64,000 nucleotides of DNA, from contig CAYYTK010000001.1 of the NCBI GenBank assembly GCA_964474695.1, positions 124,001 to 188,000 on the forward strand. Direction: 5' to 3'. Numbering within the stretch: the stretch's first letter is position 1; each line of letters opens with the position of its first letter. Below the pieces are notes generated by a model, which had not been told where the DNA came from, did no database searches, and saw only the letters and a list, made by a program, of their open reading frames with translations. Source of the DNA: DAOUBP01 sp964474695. GTDB lineage: Bacteria; Chloroflexota; Anaerolineae; CG2-30-64-16. Position numbers and translations under genes: made by a program. This document shows, in pieces, positions 7,618-17,429 of this stretch.

Positions 7618-9545
7618 GTGGCAGAGCAGGTCTCTAATCGTCCTGATCATTATACCGCAGACGATATCCAGGTCTTGGAGGGTTTGGAAGCGGTTCGCCG
7701 CCGGCCTGGCATGTACATCGGCGGCACCGATTTCAAGGCGCTGCATCACATGGTTTACGAAGTGGTGGATAACTCCATCGATGAAGCCATGGCGGGTTAT
7801 TGCGATCGGATCGCGGTCATCCTTCACAAAGATGGCAGCGTGACCGTACAAGACTGGGGTCGCGGCATCCCGGTGGACATCCATAAGCAGACCGGTAAGT
7901 CGGCGCTGGAAACGGTGTTGACCAAGCTGCACGCGGGCGGCAAGTTCGGGAGCGGCGCGTACAAGGTTTCAGGCGGCTTGCACGGTGTGGGCGTTTCTGC
8001 GGTGAACGCGCTTTCGGACTGGATGGAAGTCGAGGTGCGGAAGGAAGGCAAGCTGTACTTCCAGCGCTATCAGCGCGGCATTCCTCAGGATGATGTCAAG
8101 GTGATCGGGGTCTCCAATGGTGAGACCGGCACCCGGACTACTTTCCTGCCGGATAAGACCATCTTCACCGAGACCACCGAGTTCCGCTTCGAGACCTTGG
8201 AGCAGCGCTTTCGAGAGATGGCGTTCCTCAATCGCGGGCTGACCATTGAGTTCACGGACGAGCGCACCGACAACGGCGCCCGCTATTTGAATTTCTACTT
8301 CGAGGGTGGGGTCCGCAGTTTTGTGCGCTATCTCAATAAGAACCGCGCGGTGCTGCATGAGCCGGTCTATGTTGAAAAAGAGGCCGAAGGCAATATCATC
8401 GAGGTGGCTATCCAGTACAACGACGGTTTCAATGAGTCGGTGTTTGCCTTTGCCAATACCATCAACACGCCCGACGGCGGCACCCACCTGACGGGGATGC
8501 GATCGGCGCTGACGCGAACCGTCAACGATTGGGCCCGGCGCCAGGGGTTGCTCAAGGAATCCGATCCGAGCTTCACCGGTGAGGATACGCGCGAAGGGCT
8601 GACGGCGATCATCAGCGTTAAGCTGCCTGATCCACAATTCGAGTCCCAGACCAAGGTCAAGCTGCTGAATATCGAGATTCGCAACCAGGTCGAATCCGTG
8701 CTCGGCGAGGCGCTCTCGGAGTGGCTGGAGCGCAACCCCAAGGATGGCCGCAAGATCGTCGAGAAGTGCACCACCTCCAGCCGCGCGCGCGATGCCGCGC
8801 GCAAAGCCCGTGATCTGGTGATTCGCAAGAGCGCACTGGAGAGCCTGACGTTGCCCGGCAAGCTGGCGGACTGCTCGGAGCGCGACCCGGCCAAGTGCGA
8901 GCTTTACATCGTGGAAGGCGATTCCGCCGGCGGCTCGGCCAAACAAGGCCGCGATCGGCGCTTCCAGGCGATCCTGCCGCTGCGCGGCAAGATCCTGAAC
9001 GTGGAGAAAGCGCGGTTGGATAAGTCGCTGGCGAACCGGGAGATCCAGTCGCTGGTGCAGGCGCTGGGCAGCGGGATCGGTGACGCGGTGGACCTGAGCA
9101 ACTTGCGGTATCATCGGGTCCTCATCATGACCGATGCTGACGTCGACGGCAGCCATATCCGGACGCTGCTGCTGACGATGTTCTTCCGCTACATGCCAAC
9201 CCTGATCGAAAACGGCCACCTGTATATCGCACAGCCGCCGCTGTACCTGGTGAAGAAGGGTAAGGAAGCGCGTTACGCGTACTCGGACGCGGAGCGTGAC
9301 AAACTCGTGAACGAATTCGGCGGGATGCAAGGTCTCACACTGCAGCGCTACAAAGGGTTGGGCGAAATGAACCCCGATCAGCTCTGGGAGACCACCATGA
9401 ATCCGACCAATCGGATTCTGCTCCAGGTGACGATCGAGGATGCGGCGGTCGCCGATCGTACGTTTGACATGCTGATGGGCAACGAGGTCGCCCCGCGCAA
9501 GCGTTTCATCCAGACCCACGCCAAGAAAGTCAGGAATTTGGACGT

Positions 9546-9549
<4 letters not shown>
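7618..9549 (+). CDS. gyrB: DNA gyrase subunit B
   Basis: A 643-residue type IIA topoisomerase ATPase subunit that drives negative supercoiling with GyrA. The GHKL ATPase motifs EVVDNSIDE, DWGRGIPV and GGLHGVGVS are intact. The TOPRIM region has EGDSAGGSAKQGRD and the metal-binding IMTDADVDGSHI. The C-terminal LQRYKGLGEMNPDQLWETTM is the standard gyrase ending, so it is gyrB rather than parE. The start is GTG, with TAGGAG about eight bases upstream. The stop overlaps the glgX start, an unusual partner. gyrA is not in the window. Confidence 0.97.
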
Positions 9550-11684
<2,135 letters not shown>

Positions 11685-11728
11685 ACCTTCAATTGACCAC
11701 CGCCGGGTGTTCATCCGCGTCCGCGGCT

Positions 11729-11977
11729 TCATGGTTCATCACTCGTGTGGTGCGGCGGCGGAGGCGGCTCAGGCCTGTCGGAGTCGGCAAGCCGGGCGCA
11801 GGTGACGTCCATCTGTTGTAAAAAGGCCAGCATCTGCTCGACCGTAAGGAAATCCTGTCGCTGCCCGCTCGGCACGTGCTCGATGCGGCCGCGCCAGCGC
11901 ATCTCCGCGCCCGTCCACTCGCGCCAGAAGCGGACGACGAAGACCGTGGTTGCTGTCGTCTCGGTGGACGAGGCCAT
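11729..11977 (-). CDS. Small conserved protein (82 aa)
   Basis: A soluble 82-residue protein with the core VVRFWREWTGAEMRWRGRIE, then an HVPSG...FLTVEQMLAFLQQM helix and a Pro/His-rich tail. I have seen similar short proteins in Chloroflexota, with the same RFWREW and RWRGRIEH blocks, but know no function. The start is supported by a GGAG about eight bases upstream. It converges with glgX, leaving 44 bases between the two stops. Confidence 0.7.
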   Translation of the reverse strand: MASSTETTATTVFVVRFWREWTGAEMRWRGRIEHVPSGQRQDFLTVEQMLAFLQQMDVTCARLADSDRPEPPPPPHHTSDEP

Positions 11978-12016
11978 CGGGTTCTCCTGCGCGGGCTACC
12001 GCGGCCGCAGATGCAA

Positions 12017-12049
12017 GGTGTAGCGCAAGATGGCATCTTGCGCCACACC
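12017..12049. repeat. Short palindrome of the GCGCAA...TTGCGC family
   Basis: Sixteen-base arms with a single mismatch enclose a one-base centre; the arms carry GGTGT and GCGCAAGATG. Related palindromes with a GCGCAATC core occur at 18459-18519 and 35861-35994. It sits in the 131-base gap upstream of the small gene at 11729-11977. Confidence 0.6.
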
Positions 12050-12108
12050 GCGGTGGAAGCGATCAGGGTTTGTGATGCCCGCGCTGCTACGGCTTGGCCA
12101 ACGTGCCG

Positions 12109-12648
12109 TTAACGAACCTGCACCTGCCCCTGCGGCATGTCGAGCAGTTCATAGTCGGGCTGTTCGGTGCAGGGTACGGCGGGCGGGCCAACGAGATCTC
12201 CGACGCGGATCACACTGATCTGGTCCGGCGGTTGGTTCGCCGACACGCCGTTGTCACGAATCCTGCCGACAAACGGAAGGCCGACAAGGTTCAACCCCAT
12301 CGAGGGAATCTCTCCCTGGGTCACTGTGCCGCTGAACCATGCCTCATTGCCCACCACAACCAGGCAGTCGATGGCGCCCTTGTATGCCGTAGAACCAGGG
12401 CCAACGTCAAACAAGGCGCCCATTCGATCAGTGAGCCAGCCCTGCACCGTGCCATCGGCATACTGATGCGCCGATAGTGCAAAGTTCTTGTCGCATCCGG
12501 GTGGCAAGCCCCATCCGGCGCATGCATCGGGACCGCCGGCATTTACGTGATGAACGACGGGGCCGTGACTGGCCAGTGATCCGGCGGATGCAGTGCCGCT
12601 GATCGCAAGCAGCAACAGCAACAGCATGATCTTTCCAAAGGTCTTCAT
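12109..12648 (-). CDS. Secreted protein of unknown function (179 aa)
   Basis: A clear Sec signal peptide (MKTFGKIMLLLLLLAISG, then TASA before the probable cleavage) is followed by about 157 mature residues. The mature part has four cysteines (two in the DACAGWGLPPGCDK segment) and no motif that I recognise. The start has an AAAGGAG eight bases upstream. Its promoter region is a duplicate of the one upstream of the next secreted gene at 12853-13038, so the two are probably co-regulated. Confidence 0.75.
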   Translation of the reverse strand: MKTFGKIMLLLLLLAISGTASAGSLASHGPVVHHVNAGGPDACAGWGLPPGCDKNFALSAHQYADGTVQGWLTDRMGALFDVGPGSTAYKGAIDCLVVVGNEAWFSGTVTQGEIPSMGLNLVGLPFVGRIRDNGVSANQPPDQISVIRVGDLVGPPAVPCTEQPDYELLDMPQGQVQVR

Positions 12649-12676
12649 GATGTGACTCCTTTCGTGTGGGTTTTGA

Positions 12677-12705
12677 GATACGAACTCTCAGGACGAGTCC
12701 GTATC
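12677..12705 (-). promoter_or_regulatory. 5' UTR hairpin, copy 1
   Basis: Eleven-base arms (GATACGAACTC and its near complement) flank the loop TCAGGAC. It lies at the predicted 5' end of the mRNA of the secreted gene at 12109-12648. The same hairpin, with a near-identical loop, is found at 13113-13141. Confidence 0.5.
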
Positions 12706-12708
12706 TTC

Positions 12709-12740
12709 AACTTAGCACGAAGGTGTCAAAAGAGTGTCAA
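12709..12740 (-). promoter_or_regulatory. Promoter module with 11-bp-phased heptamers, copy 1
   Basis: Read on the minus strand, two TTGACAC heptamers (12734-12740 and 12723-12729) are spaced exactly 11 bases apart. The second ends 8 bases before TAAGTT (12709-12714), a weak -10 with a TGC extension. Heptamer direct repeats at 11-bp period with the last 8 bp from the -10 is the layout known for SARP-type BTAD regulators. A BTAD regulator is encoded about 1.2 kb away at 13854-17339. That it binds here is inference. Confidence 0.5.
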
Positions 12741-12788
12741 AAAAAACGCTTTCTGCCGCCCCAAGCGCGTCTGGGGTGGCGGAAAGCG
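12739..12788 (-). terminator. Intrinsic terminator after the 61-aa secreted peptide gene
   Basis: Seventeen-base arms (12747-12763 and 12772-12788) pair with only two G-T positions and are followed on the minus strand by eight T. A smaller hairpin (12810-12835) lies just after the stop codon. Confidence 0.8.
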
Positions 12789-12852
12789 TTCAACTGTTGC
12801 CAGTGAAGCAAGGATCGCCGCTGCCAACGATCCTTGCCGGTGAGCTACTCCG

Positions 12853-13038
12853 CTAGTAGCCAGGGCATGGCACGCAATACAAGACAGTGTCCGGGCACAT
12901 GCGCTGGCAGATCGGCGGCGGTAGCGGTCGCTTGACGCCGCCGCCGACCGGCGATGACGCGGAATTGGCCGCCACAGCGGGCAACGCGATCAGGCAGACC
13001 AGCACGAGCACCACGAGCAGAACAATCAGCTTTTTCAT
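12853..13038 (-). CDS. Small secreted Cys-rich peptide (61 aa)
   Basis: MKKLIVLLVVLVLVCLIALP followed by AVAA is a clear Sec signal peptide. The mature peptide would be only about 35 residues. It has a Lys-Arg then Pro-rich stretch and a CX3CX6CX2C pattern near the C terminus, ending in PGY. I recognise no family; disulfide-bonded secreted peptide is the simplest reading. An upstream in-frame ATG at 13059 would add seven residues. The chosen ATG has an AAGGGGG close by. Its promoter region matches that of the neighbouring secreted gene. Confidence 0.6.
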   Translation of the reverse strand: MKKLIVLLVVLVLVCLIALPAVAANSASSPVGGGVKRPLPPPICQRMCPDTVLYCVPCPGY

Positions 13039-13112
13039 GTTTTCCCCCTTGTTCGTCAACTAGAACACGTTCCCCCACTTCTTGCATAGCAGGTCTTTCG
13101 TGAGGGTGGTGA

Positions 13113-13141
13113 GATTCGAACTCTCAGGCCGAGTTCGTACC
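13113..13141 (-). promoter_or_regulatory. 5' UTR hairpin, copy 2
   Basis: Arms GATTCGAACTC and GAGTTCGTACC (two mismatches) flank the loop TCAGGCC, close to the predicted mRNA start of the 61-aa peptide gene. It matches copy 1 at 12677-12705. On one strand it superficially resembles a tRNA T-arm. Confidence 0.5.
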
Positions 13142-13144
13142 GTC

Positions 13145-13187
13145 AACTTAGCACGGGGGCGTCAAAACAGCATCAAAAAAGTGTCAA
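13145..13187 (-). promoter_or_regulatory. Promoter module with 11-bp-phased heptamers, copy 2
   Basis: Three heptamers of the form TTGAYRC on the minus strand (13181-13187, 13170-13176 and 13159-13165) repeat every 11 bases. The last is 8 bases before TAAGTT (13145-13150), exactly as in copy 1. The first heptamer directly follows the T-run of the terminator at 13186-13237. Confidence 0.5.
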
Positions 13188-13237
13188 AAAAGCGCTGCCC
13201 GCCGCCTCAAACAACCGTGTTTGGGATGGCGGGCAGC
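13186..13237 (-). terminator. Intrinsic terminator after the SnoaL-like gene
   Basis: Twenty-base arms (13194-13213 and 13218-13237) with two wobble positions around a 4-base loop are followed on the minus strand by GC and six T. A second hairpin at 13246-13278 overlaps the SnoaL stop codon. Confidence 0.78.
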
Positions 13238-13276
13238 ACGATTACAAGGTTGCCAGCTTTCGGAAAGCGGGCAACC

Positions 13277-13684
13277 TTACGCAGCGTTGAGCTGCTGCAT
13301 CATGCTGAGGAAATCGGCCACTGCCCAGTGCTCGGTGAGCTGGCCGTCGGCGACGGTGAAGATGTCAATGAGGTCGAAGGTCACCGGCTTGCCTGTGACC
13401 GGGATGCCCCAAAACGGCCCCTGATGCGTCGCCTGACAGGTTTTGTGGGTCATCACCTTGTCACCTTCCGCCACCTGCCGATGAATGGTGAAGTGCACGT
13501 CGGGGAAGGCGGCGAAGAACATGGTGAAGAACTCCCGGGCGCCTGCCAGGGTGGGCGGCTGGGCGAAGCCGGCGTGGTCAACGAAATCGGGGCCGAAGAA
13601 CCGATCCAGGGCAGTCAGGTCGTGTTGGTTCTGCATTTCCTCGACGAAGCGGCGGACAAGGGTCTTGTTTTGTTCGAGTGACAT
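13277..13684 (-). CDS. SnoaL-like ester cyclase/NTF2-fold protein
   Basis: A 135-residue NTF2-like protein. It opens with the helix MSLEQNKTLVRRFVEEM and continues with DRFFGPDFVDH, a FFAAFPDVHFTIH strand and GIPVTGKPVTFDLIDIFTV. These are the standard blocks of the SnoaL-like polyketide cyclase/steroid isomerase group. Many such proteins are annotated as ester cyclases without known substrate. AAGGAGG lies seven bases before the ATG. It is directly downstream of the BTAD regulator gene on the same strand. Confidence 0.82.
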   Translation of the reverse strand: MSLEQNKTLVRRFVEEMQNQHDLTALDRFFGPDFVDHAGFAQPPTLAGAREFFTMFFAAFPDVHFTIHRQVAEGDKVMTHKTCQATHQGPFWGIPVTGKPVTFDLIDIFTVADGQLTEHWAVADFLSMMQQLNAA

Positions 13685-13759
13685 TGAGAAGCCTCCTTAT
13701 GCTGAACATGGCGCATTCAAGGTTCGTTCGTGGCGTAGGGGTGGGTTTTGCCCGGTTAA

Positions 13760-13857
13760 GTAGGGGCGGGTTTTGCCCGGTTAAGGCAAGCTCGCCTTGC
13801 TCGGGGGCCGCGTGATGATGGCAGGTTCCCCGTTGGTGCGGAGAAACCCGCCCCTAC
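13760..13857. repeat. GTAGGGGCG-end palindromic element, intergenic copy
   Basis: Perfect 14-base inverted ends (GTAGGGGCGGGTTT and its complement) enclose 70 bases. The left end is preceded by a partial tandem copy of the GGGTTTTGCCCGGTTAAG segment. The right end contributes the TAG stop codon of the BTAD regulator. Elements with the same end sequence lie inside the Nudix and HD genes (38992-39096 and 43129-43234). Confidence 0.8.
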
Positions 13858-16800
13858 AATTCCGCCAACAACGCGTTGGCCGCCCGTAGATCCGGGGTCT
13901 CGAAGCCTTCGGCGAACCAGCCATACACCCCGGCCAGCAGCTCGCGGCCGGCCTGAGCTTTGCCCTGCCCCTGCCACAGCCGGGCCAGGCTCATGGCCGC
14001 GCGCAATTCCAGCATCCGCGCCTCCTGCCGGCGGGCTGTTTCCAGCGCTTCACGGTAGCACGCTTCCACCGTGCTGCCATCCTCTCCCGCAGCCCAGGCG
14101 AGCTCGCCGGCCAGCCGGTGCAGCTCGGCCAGCCAGTAGGCATCCCCGCCGCTGGACGCGATGGCCAGGCCGTCCGCCAGCGCCGCGCGCCCCGCCTCCA
14201 GCTCGTGCGCCACGAGCGCGGCCTCGGCTTGCAAGGCCAGCAGAAAAGGGGTCATATGCAGGGTGCCCGCGACGCGCCAGGCAGCCGCACCCGCGCGCAA
14301 TTGGGCCAACCCCTGGCCGCACTCCCCGCGCTCGGCAAGCGCCCATCCGTGGAATGCAGTAGCCAGCCCCCCCCAGACGGAAAGGCCAAACGCCTGGCTC
14401 AACCGGATGCCTTCCCCCGCAAAACGCAGGGCCGCTTCACCGTTGCCGCGCATGCACGCGCTCTTGGCCAGCATGCACTGGGCGATGACCTGGCTGGTCG
14501 GGTGCACCATGGCCTGGGCCAGCGTCTCAAGCTGGTGAACCCGCGTGAGCGCCTGCGCCGGGTATCCCAGCAGCCACAGCGTCAGGTTCAGATAGTTCAG
14601 GATCGCCACGGCCGGATCGTGGCCGAAGCGGTAGGCGTGCCGCTCATGGTAGGCCGGGTCGTAGCGGGCAAGGCCGCGCTCCAGCACGGCTCGCGCCTCC
14701 TGCAACCCGCCCTGGGCGAACAGGAACCCGCCTTTCAAGCGACAGGCCTCCACGAGCCAACCGGCGTGCCGGGCGGCCTCGGCGCTGGTGATGAGCTGCT
14801 CCGCCAGCTCCGCGGCCGTCGCCAGATCCCCGGCCATGGCGTAATAGCGCGTCAGCCCCACCAGCGTGGTGAACAGGGCCTGGGTGTCGCCGTGCTGCTG
14901 GCAAAGCCGGCGGGCCTCCTCATACACGCGCCGCGCTTCGGGAGAAGCGTAGCCGTGGACGACCGTCGTCGGCAGCGCCAGGGCGACCTGCAGGTCGATC
15001 TCTTGCCGGAGGTGCGCGGCCGTCTTGGGCAGGGCCTGCACGATCGCGAGGCCGCGGCGGACATACGCAATGGCTTCCTGGCCGGCCGACTGCCGCAGGG
15101 CTTGCTGGCTGGCCTGCAGCAGGTAGGCGATCGCCTTGTCCGTCAGCTCCCCATCTGCTTGCAGGGCCTGTTCGAAGTGGTGGGCCAGCTCCGCGGCCCT
15201 GGCTCCCGCCGCGGGTCCCAGCCCGCGCTCCAACGCCAGCCCCACCTGCCCGTGCAGATGCAGGCGGCGGTGGCGCTGCAGCCCCGCGTACACAACTTCC
15301 TGGATCTTGTGGTGGGTGAAGGCGTAGTCGGCGCTGCTGCCCGCCGCACCCTCGGCGATCAGGCGGTGGCGCAGCAGATCATCCAGGGCCGCCAGCGTCG
15401 CCTCTTCCCCCTTGCCCCACGCGCCATGTAACAGATCGAAGTCGAACTCCCGGCCCGCCACCGCGGCCACCCGCACCGCGTCCTGCGTCGCCTCGCTCAA
15501 GCGTCCCACCCGCGCGGCGATCGTCTCGCTCACGCTGGCCGGCAGCGGCAGCCGGCCCCGGCCCAAGGCTGCATAATCGGCCCGCCACTTCCCGGCCTCG
15601 ACCCGGATCGCGCCCTGCTCGAACAGCGCCTTGACGGTCTCGATCAGGTAAAAGGGGTTGCCCTCCGTCTCGCGGTGCAGCCGTTCGGCCAACGGCGCGG
15701 CCGCCGCGCCATCACCCGCCAGCAGCCCGATCAACTCGGCCACCGCGGCCGCTGAAAGGGGGGAGAGCGACAGCCGGCGCGCCAGCCCGTCCCGCTCCAG
15801 CCTCCGGCCCAGCGTCGCCAGGGGATGGGCCGGCAGGATCGCCTCGGGCCGCAGCGTGCCGACGATCAGCAGCGGTTGGCCGGCCCCGGCCCTGGTCATG
15901 TGGTGCAGCAGTTGCAGCGTCGAATCGGCCGCCCAGTGCAGGTCTTCGAGGATCAGCAGCAGCGGCGCCTGGTCGGCAAGCTGGGCCAGGAAGCGGGACA
16001 CGGCCTCGAACAGCCGCTCCTGCTCCTCAGCCGGCGCGGCTTGCAGCTCAGAAGCCCGCCCGCTCTGGGCTTGAGGCGGTCTCCTGACCGCCGAGCGACC
16101 GCTCGGTCGGGAGACCTCGCTCAAGCTCGTTGATGGGACGTCCGACCCAGACAACGCGGGGTCTCGGTCGAAGATCTCCGGCGCCAGGCGCGCCACCTGG
16201 GCGGCGGTCCAGTCCGGGATCACGGCGAAGGCCGCCGCCGCCACGTCCGGGGCCAGAGACCGCAGCGCCTCGGCCACCGGCTGGTAGGGCAGCAGCCGCT
16301 CGAACTCGTAGCAGCGGCCCTGCAAGACGCGGCCGCTCTGCCAGCGCTGCTGATCCGCAAACGCCTCCACCAATCGCGTCTTGCCTACACCGGCCTCGCC
16401 GCTGATCAACAACAGGCTGCATTGCCCGGCCAGCGCCGCCTGCCAGCCGGCGGCCAGGAATGCCAGCTCCCGCTCTCGCCCCACCAGCGGAATCTGCCCG
16501 GCCGCATCCAGGGGGTGCCGCGCGGGCGCTCGTCGCGCCGCCGGCACCGTCGCCGGCGCCGCCGGGACCGGCGGCTGCGTCTCAGGCGCACATTCCAACC
16601 GGCCTTCGACGATGGCCTGGCGCAGCGCCGTGGTCTCGGCCATCGGCGGCGCACCCAGTTCCACCTTCAGGGTCTGCTGGCAGCGCGCATACTGGGCCAG
16701 CGCCGCGTTGCGTTGGCCCAGCCGGCAGTAGGCTCGCATGGCGGTCCGGTGCGCATCCTCGCGCAACGGATCCTGCTCCAACAGCCGCAGCGCCGCGGCC

Positions 16801-17339
16801 AGGCCGGCCGCGTGCTCTCCTCGATCTTCGTGTGCCGCCATCAACCCCGCGAGCGCGGCGCAGTACAGGTTCTCCAGCCGGTAGCGCTCGCTCAATATCC
16901 AATCGTCGTAGAAGCCGTCCAGAAAATCGCCGAGATATAGCTCGGTGGCTTGCTGCAGGTTCGAGACAGAGGTTGGAGAGCCCGGCCTGGAGGCCAGTCT
17001 CTCGAATTCGGCTACATCGAGCCAGTACGCGTTGTGAGGGTTGAATTGCGCGTGGGCAGTATCGGCGAGGATGAAGTCGTTCCCTGGCAGACAACGGCGA
17101 ATCTGCCAGAGTGCGGTAGCGAGGGAACGGTGGGCGTTGTGCTCGGGCCGTTCACCCCAGAAGAGCTCCGCCAGGTGATCGCGGCTCTGGGGCCTGTCCC
17201 GATGCACAACCAGGTAGGCCAGCAGCGATTGGGCCTTGAGGGTGGCAGGGAGGGGCAGCTCGCGCGCGGCAAACTCAGGAGCCTCCCGGCAGGAGAGGCC
17301 CAACCTGCCCAGACAGCGGACTTGCAGCTCCGTCGCCAT
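13854..17339 (-). CDS. BTAD/AAA ATPase/TPR transcriptional regulator (SARP-like, large)
   Basis: A 1161-residue regulator of the AfsR/SARP-with-ATPase kind. An OmpR-like winged helix (about 1-95) and a bacterial transcriptional activation domain (about 96-245) are followed by a linker. Next comes a STAND-type ATPase with Walker A GEAGVGKTRL near residue 316 and Walker B LLLILEDLHWA. The C-terminal third is TPR-like helical repeats. Such proteins usually activate nearby genes in response to a ligand sensed by the TPR region. The ATG at 17339 is preceded by GAGGGAGGG; the ATG at 17357 has no Shine-Dalgarno. Its TAG stop falls within the end of a palindromic element. Confidence 0.9.
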   Translation of the reverse strand: MATELQVRCLGRLGLSCREAPEFAARELPLPATLKAQSLLAYLVVHRDRPQSRDHLAELFWGERPEHNAHRSLATALWQIRRCLPGNDFILADTAHAQFNPHNAYWLDVAEFERLASRPGSPTSVSNLQQATELYLGDFLDGFYDDWILSERYRLENLYCAALAGLMAAHEDRGEHAAGLAAALRLLEQDPLREDAHRTAMRAYCRLGQRNAALAQYARCQQTLKVELGAPPMAETTALRQAIVEGRLECAPETQPPVPAAPATVPAARRAPARHPLDAAGQIPLVGRERELAFLAAGWQAALAGQCSLLLISGEAGVGKTRLVEAFADQQRWQSGRVLQGRCYEFERLLPYQPVAEALRSLAPDVAAAAFAVIPDWTAAQVARLAPEIFDRDPALSGSDVPSTSLSEVSRPSGRSAVRRPPQAQSGRASELQAAPAEEQERLFEAVSRFLAQLADQAPLLLILEDLHWAADSTLQLLHHMTRAGAGQPLLIVGTLRPEAILPAHPLATLGRRLERDGLARRLSLSPLSAAAVAELIGLLAGDGAAAAPLAERLHRETEGNPFYLIETVKALFEQGAIRVEAGKWRADYAALGRGRLPLPASVSETIAARVGRLSEATQDAVRVAAVAGREFDFDLLHGAWGKGEEATLAALDDLLRHRLIAEGAAGSSADYAFTHHKIQEVVYAGLQRHRRLHLHGQVGLALERGLGPAAGARAAELAHHFEQALQADGELTDKAIAYLLQASQQALRQSAGQEAIAYVRRGLAIVQALPKTAAHLRQEIDLQVALALPTTVVHGYASPEARRVYEEARRLCQQHGDTQALFTTLVGLTRYYAMAGDLATAAELAEQLITSAEAARHAGWLVEACRLKGGFLFAQGGLQEARAVLERGLARYDPAYHERHAYRFGHDPAVAILNYLNLTLWLLGYPAQALTRVHQLETLAQAMVHPTSQVIAQCMLAKSACMRGNGEAALRFAGEGIRLSQAFGLSVWGGLATAFHGWALAERGECGQGLAQLRAGAAAWRVAGTLHMTPFLLALQAEAALVAHELEAGRAALADGLAIASSGGDAYWLAELHRLAGELAWAAGEDGSTVEACYREALETARRQEARMLELRAAMSLARLWQGQGKAQAGRELLAGVYGWFAEGFETPDLRAANALLAEL

Positions 17340-17400
17340 CGGCCCTCCCTCAGGCATTGTGGCAGCGACTCACTGGGGAAAGGCGGTTTTCTGCAAGAAG

Positions 17401-17429
17401 ATTATAACTTAAGTGGTTGAAAAAGTCAA
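17401..17429 (-). promoter_or_regulatory. Sigma-70-type promoter for the BTAD regulator
   Basis: On the minus strand, TTGACT (17424-17429) and TATAAT (17401-17406) are separated by exactly 17 bases. It overlaps the stop codon of msrP, which lies immediately upstream. Confidence 0.8.

Noticed and set aside
13091..13150. tRNA 3'-half look-alike (T-arm-like TTCGAAT next to CTAAG)
   Set aside because: The acceptor and D-arm partners are missing and the T-stem mispairs. The duplication and position fit a 5' UTR hairpin better.
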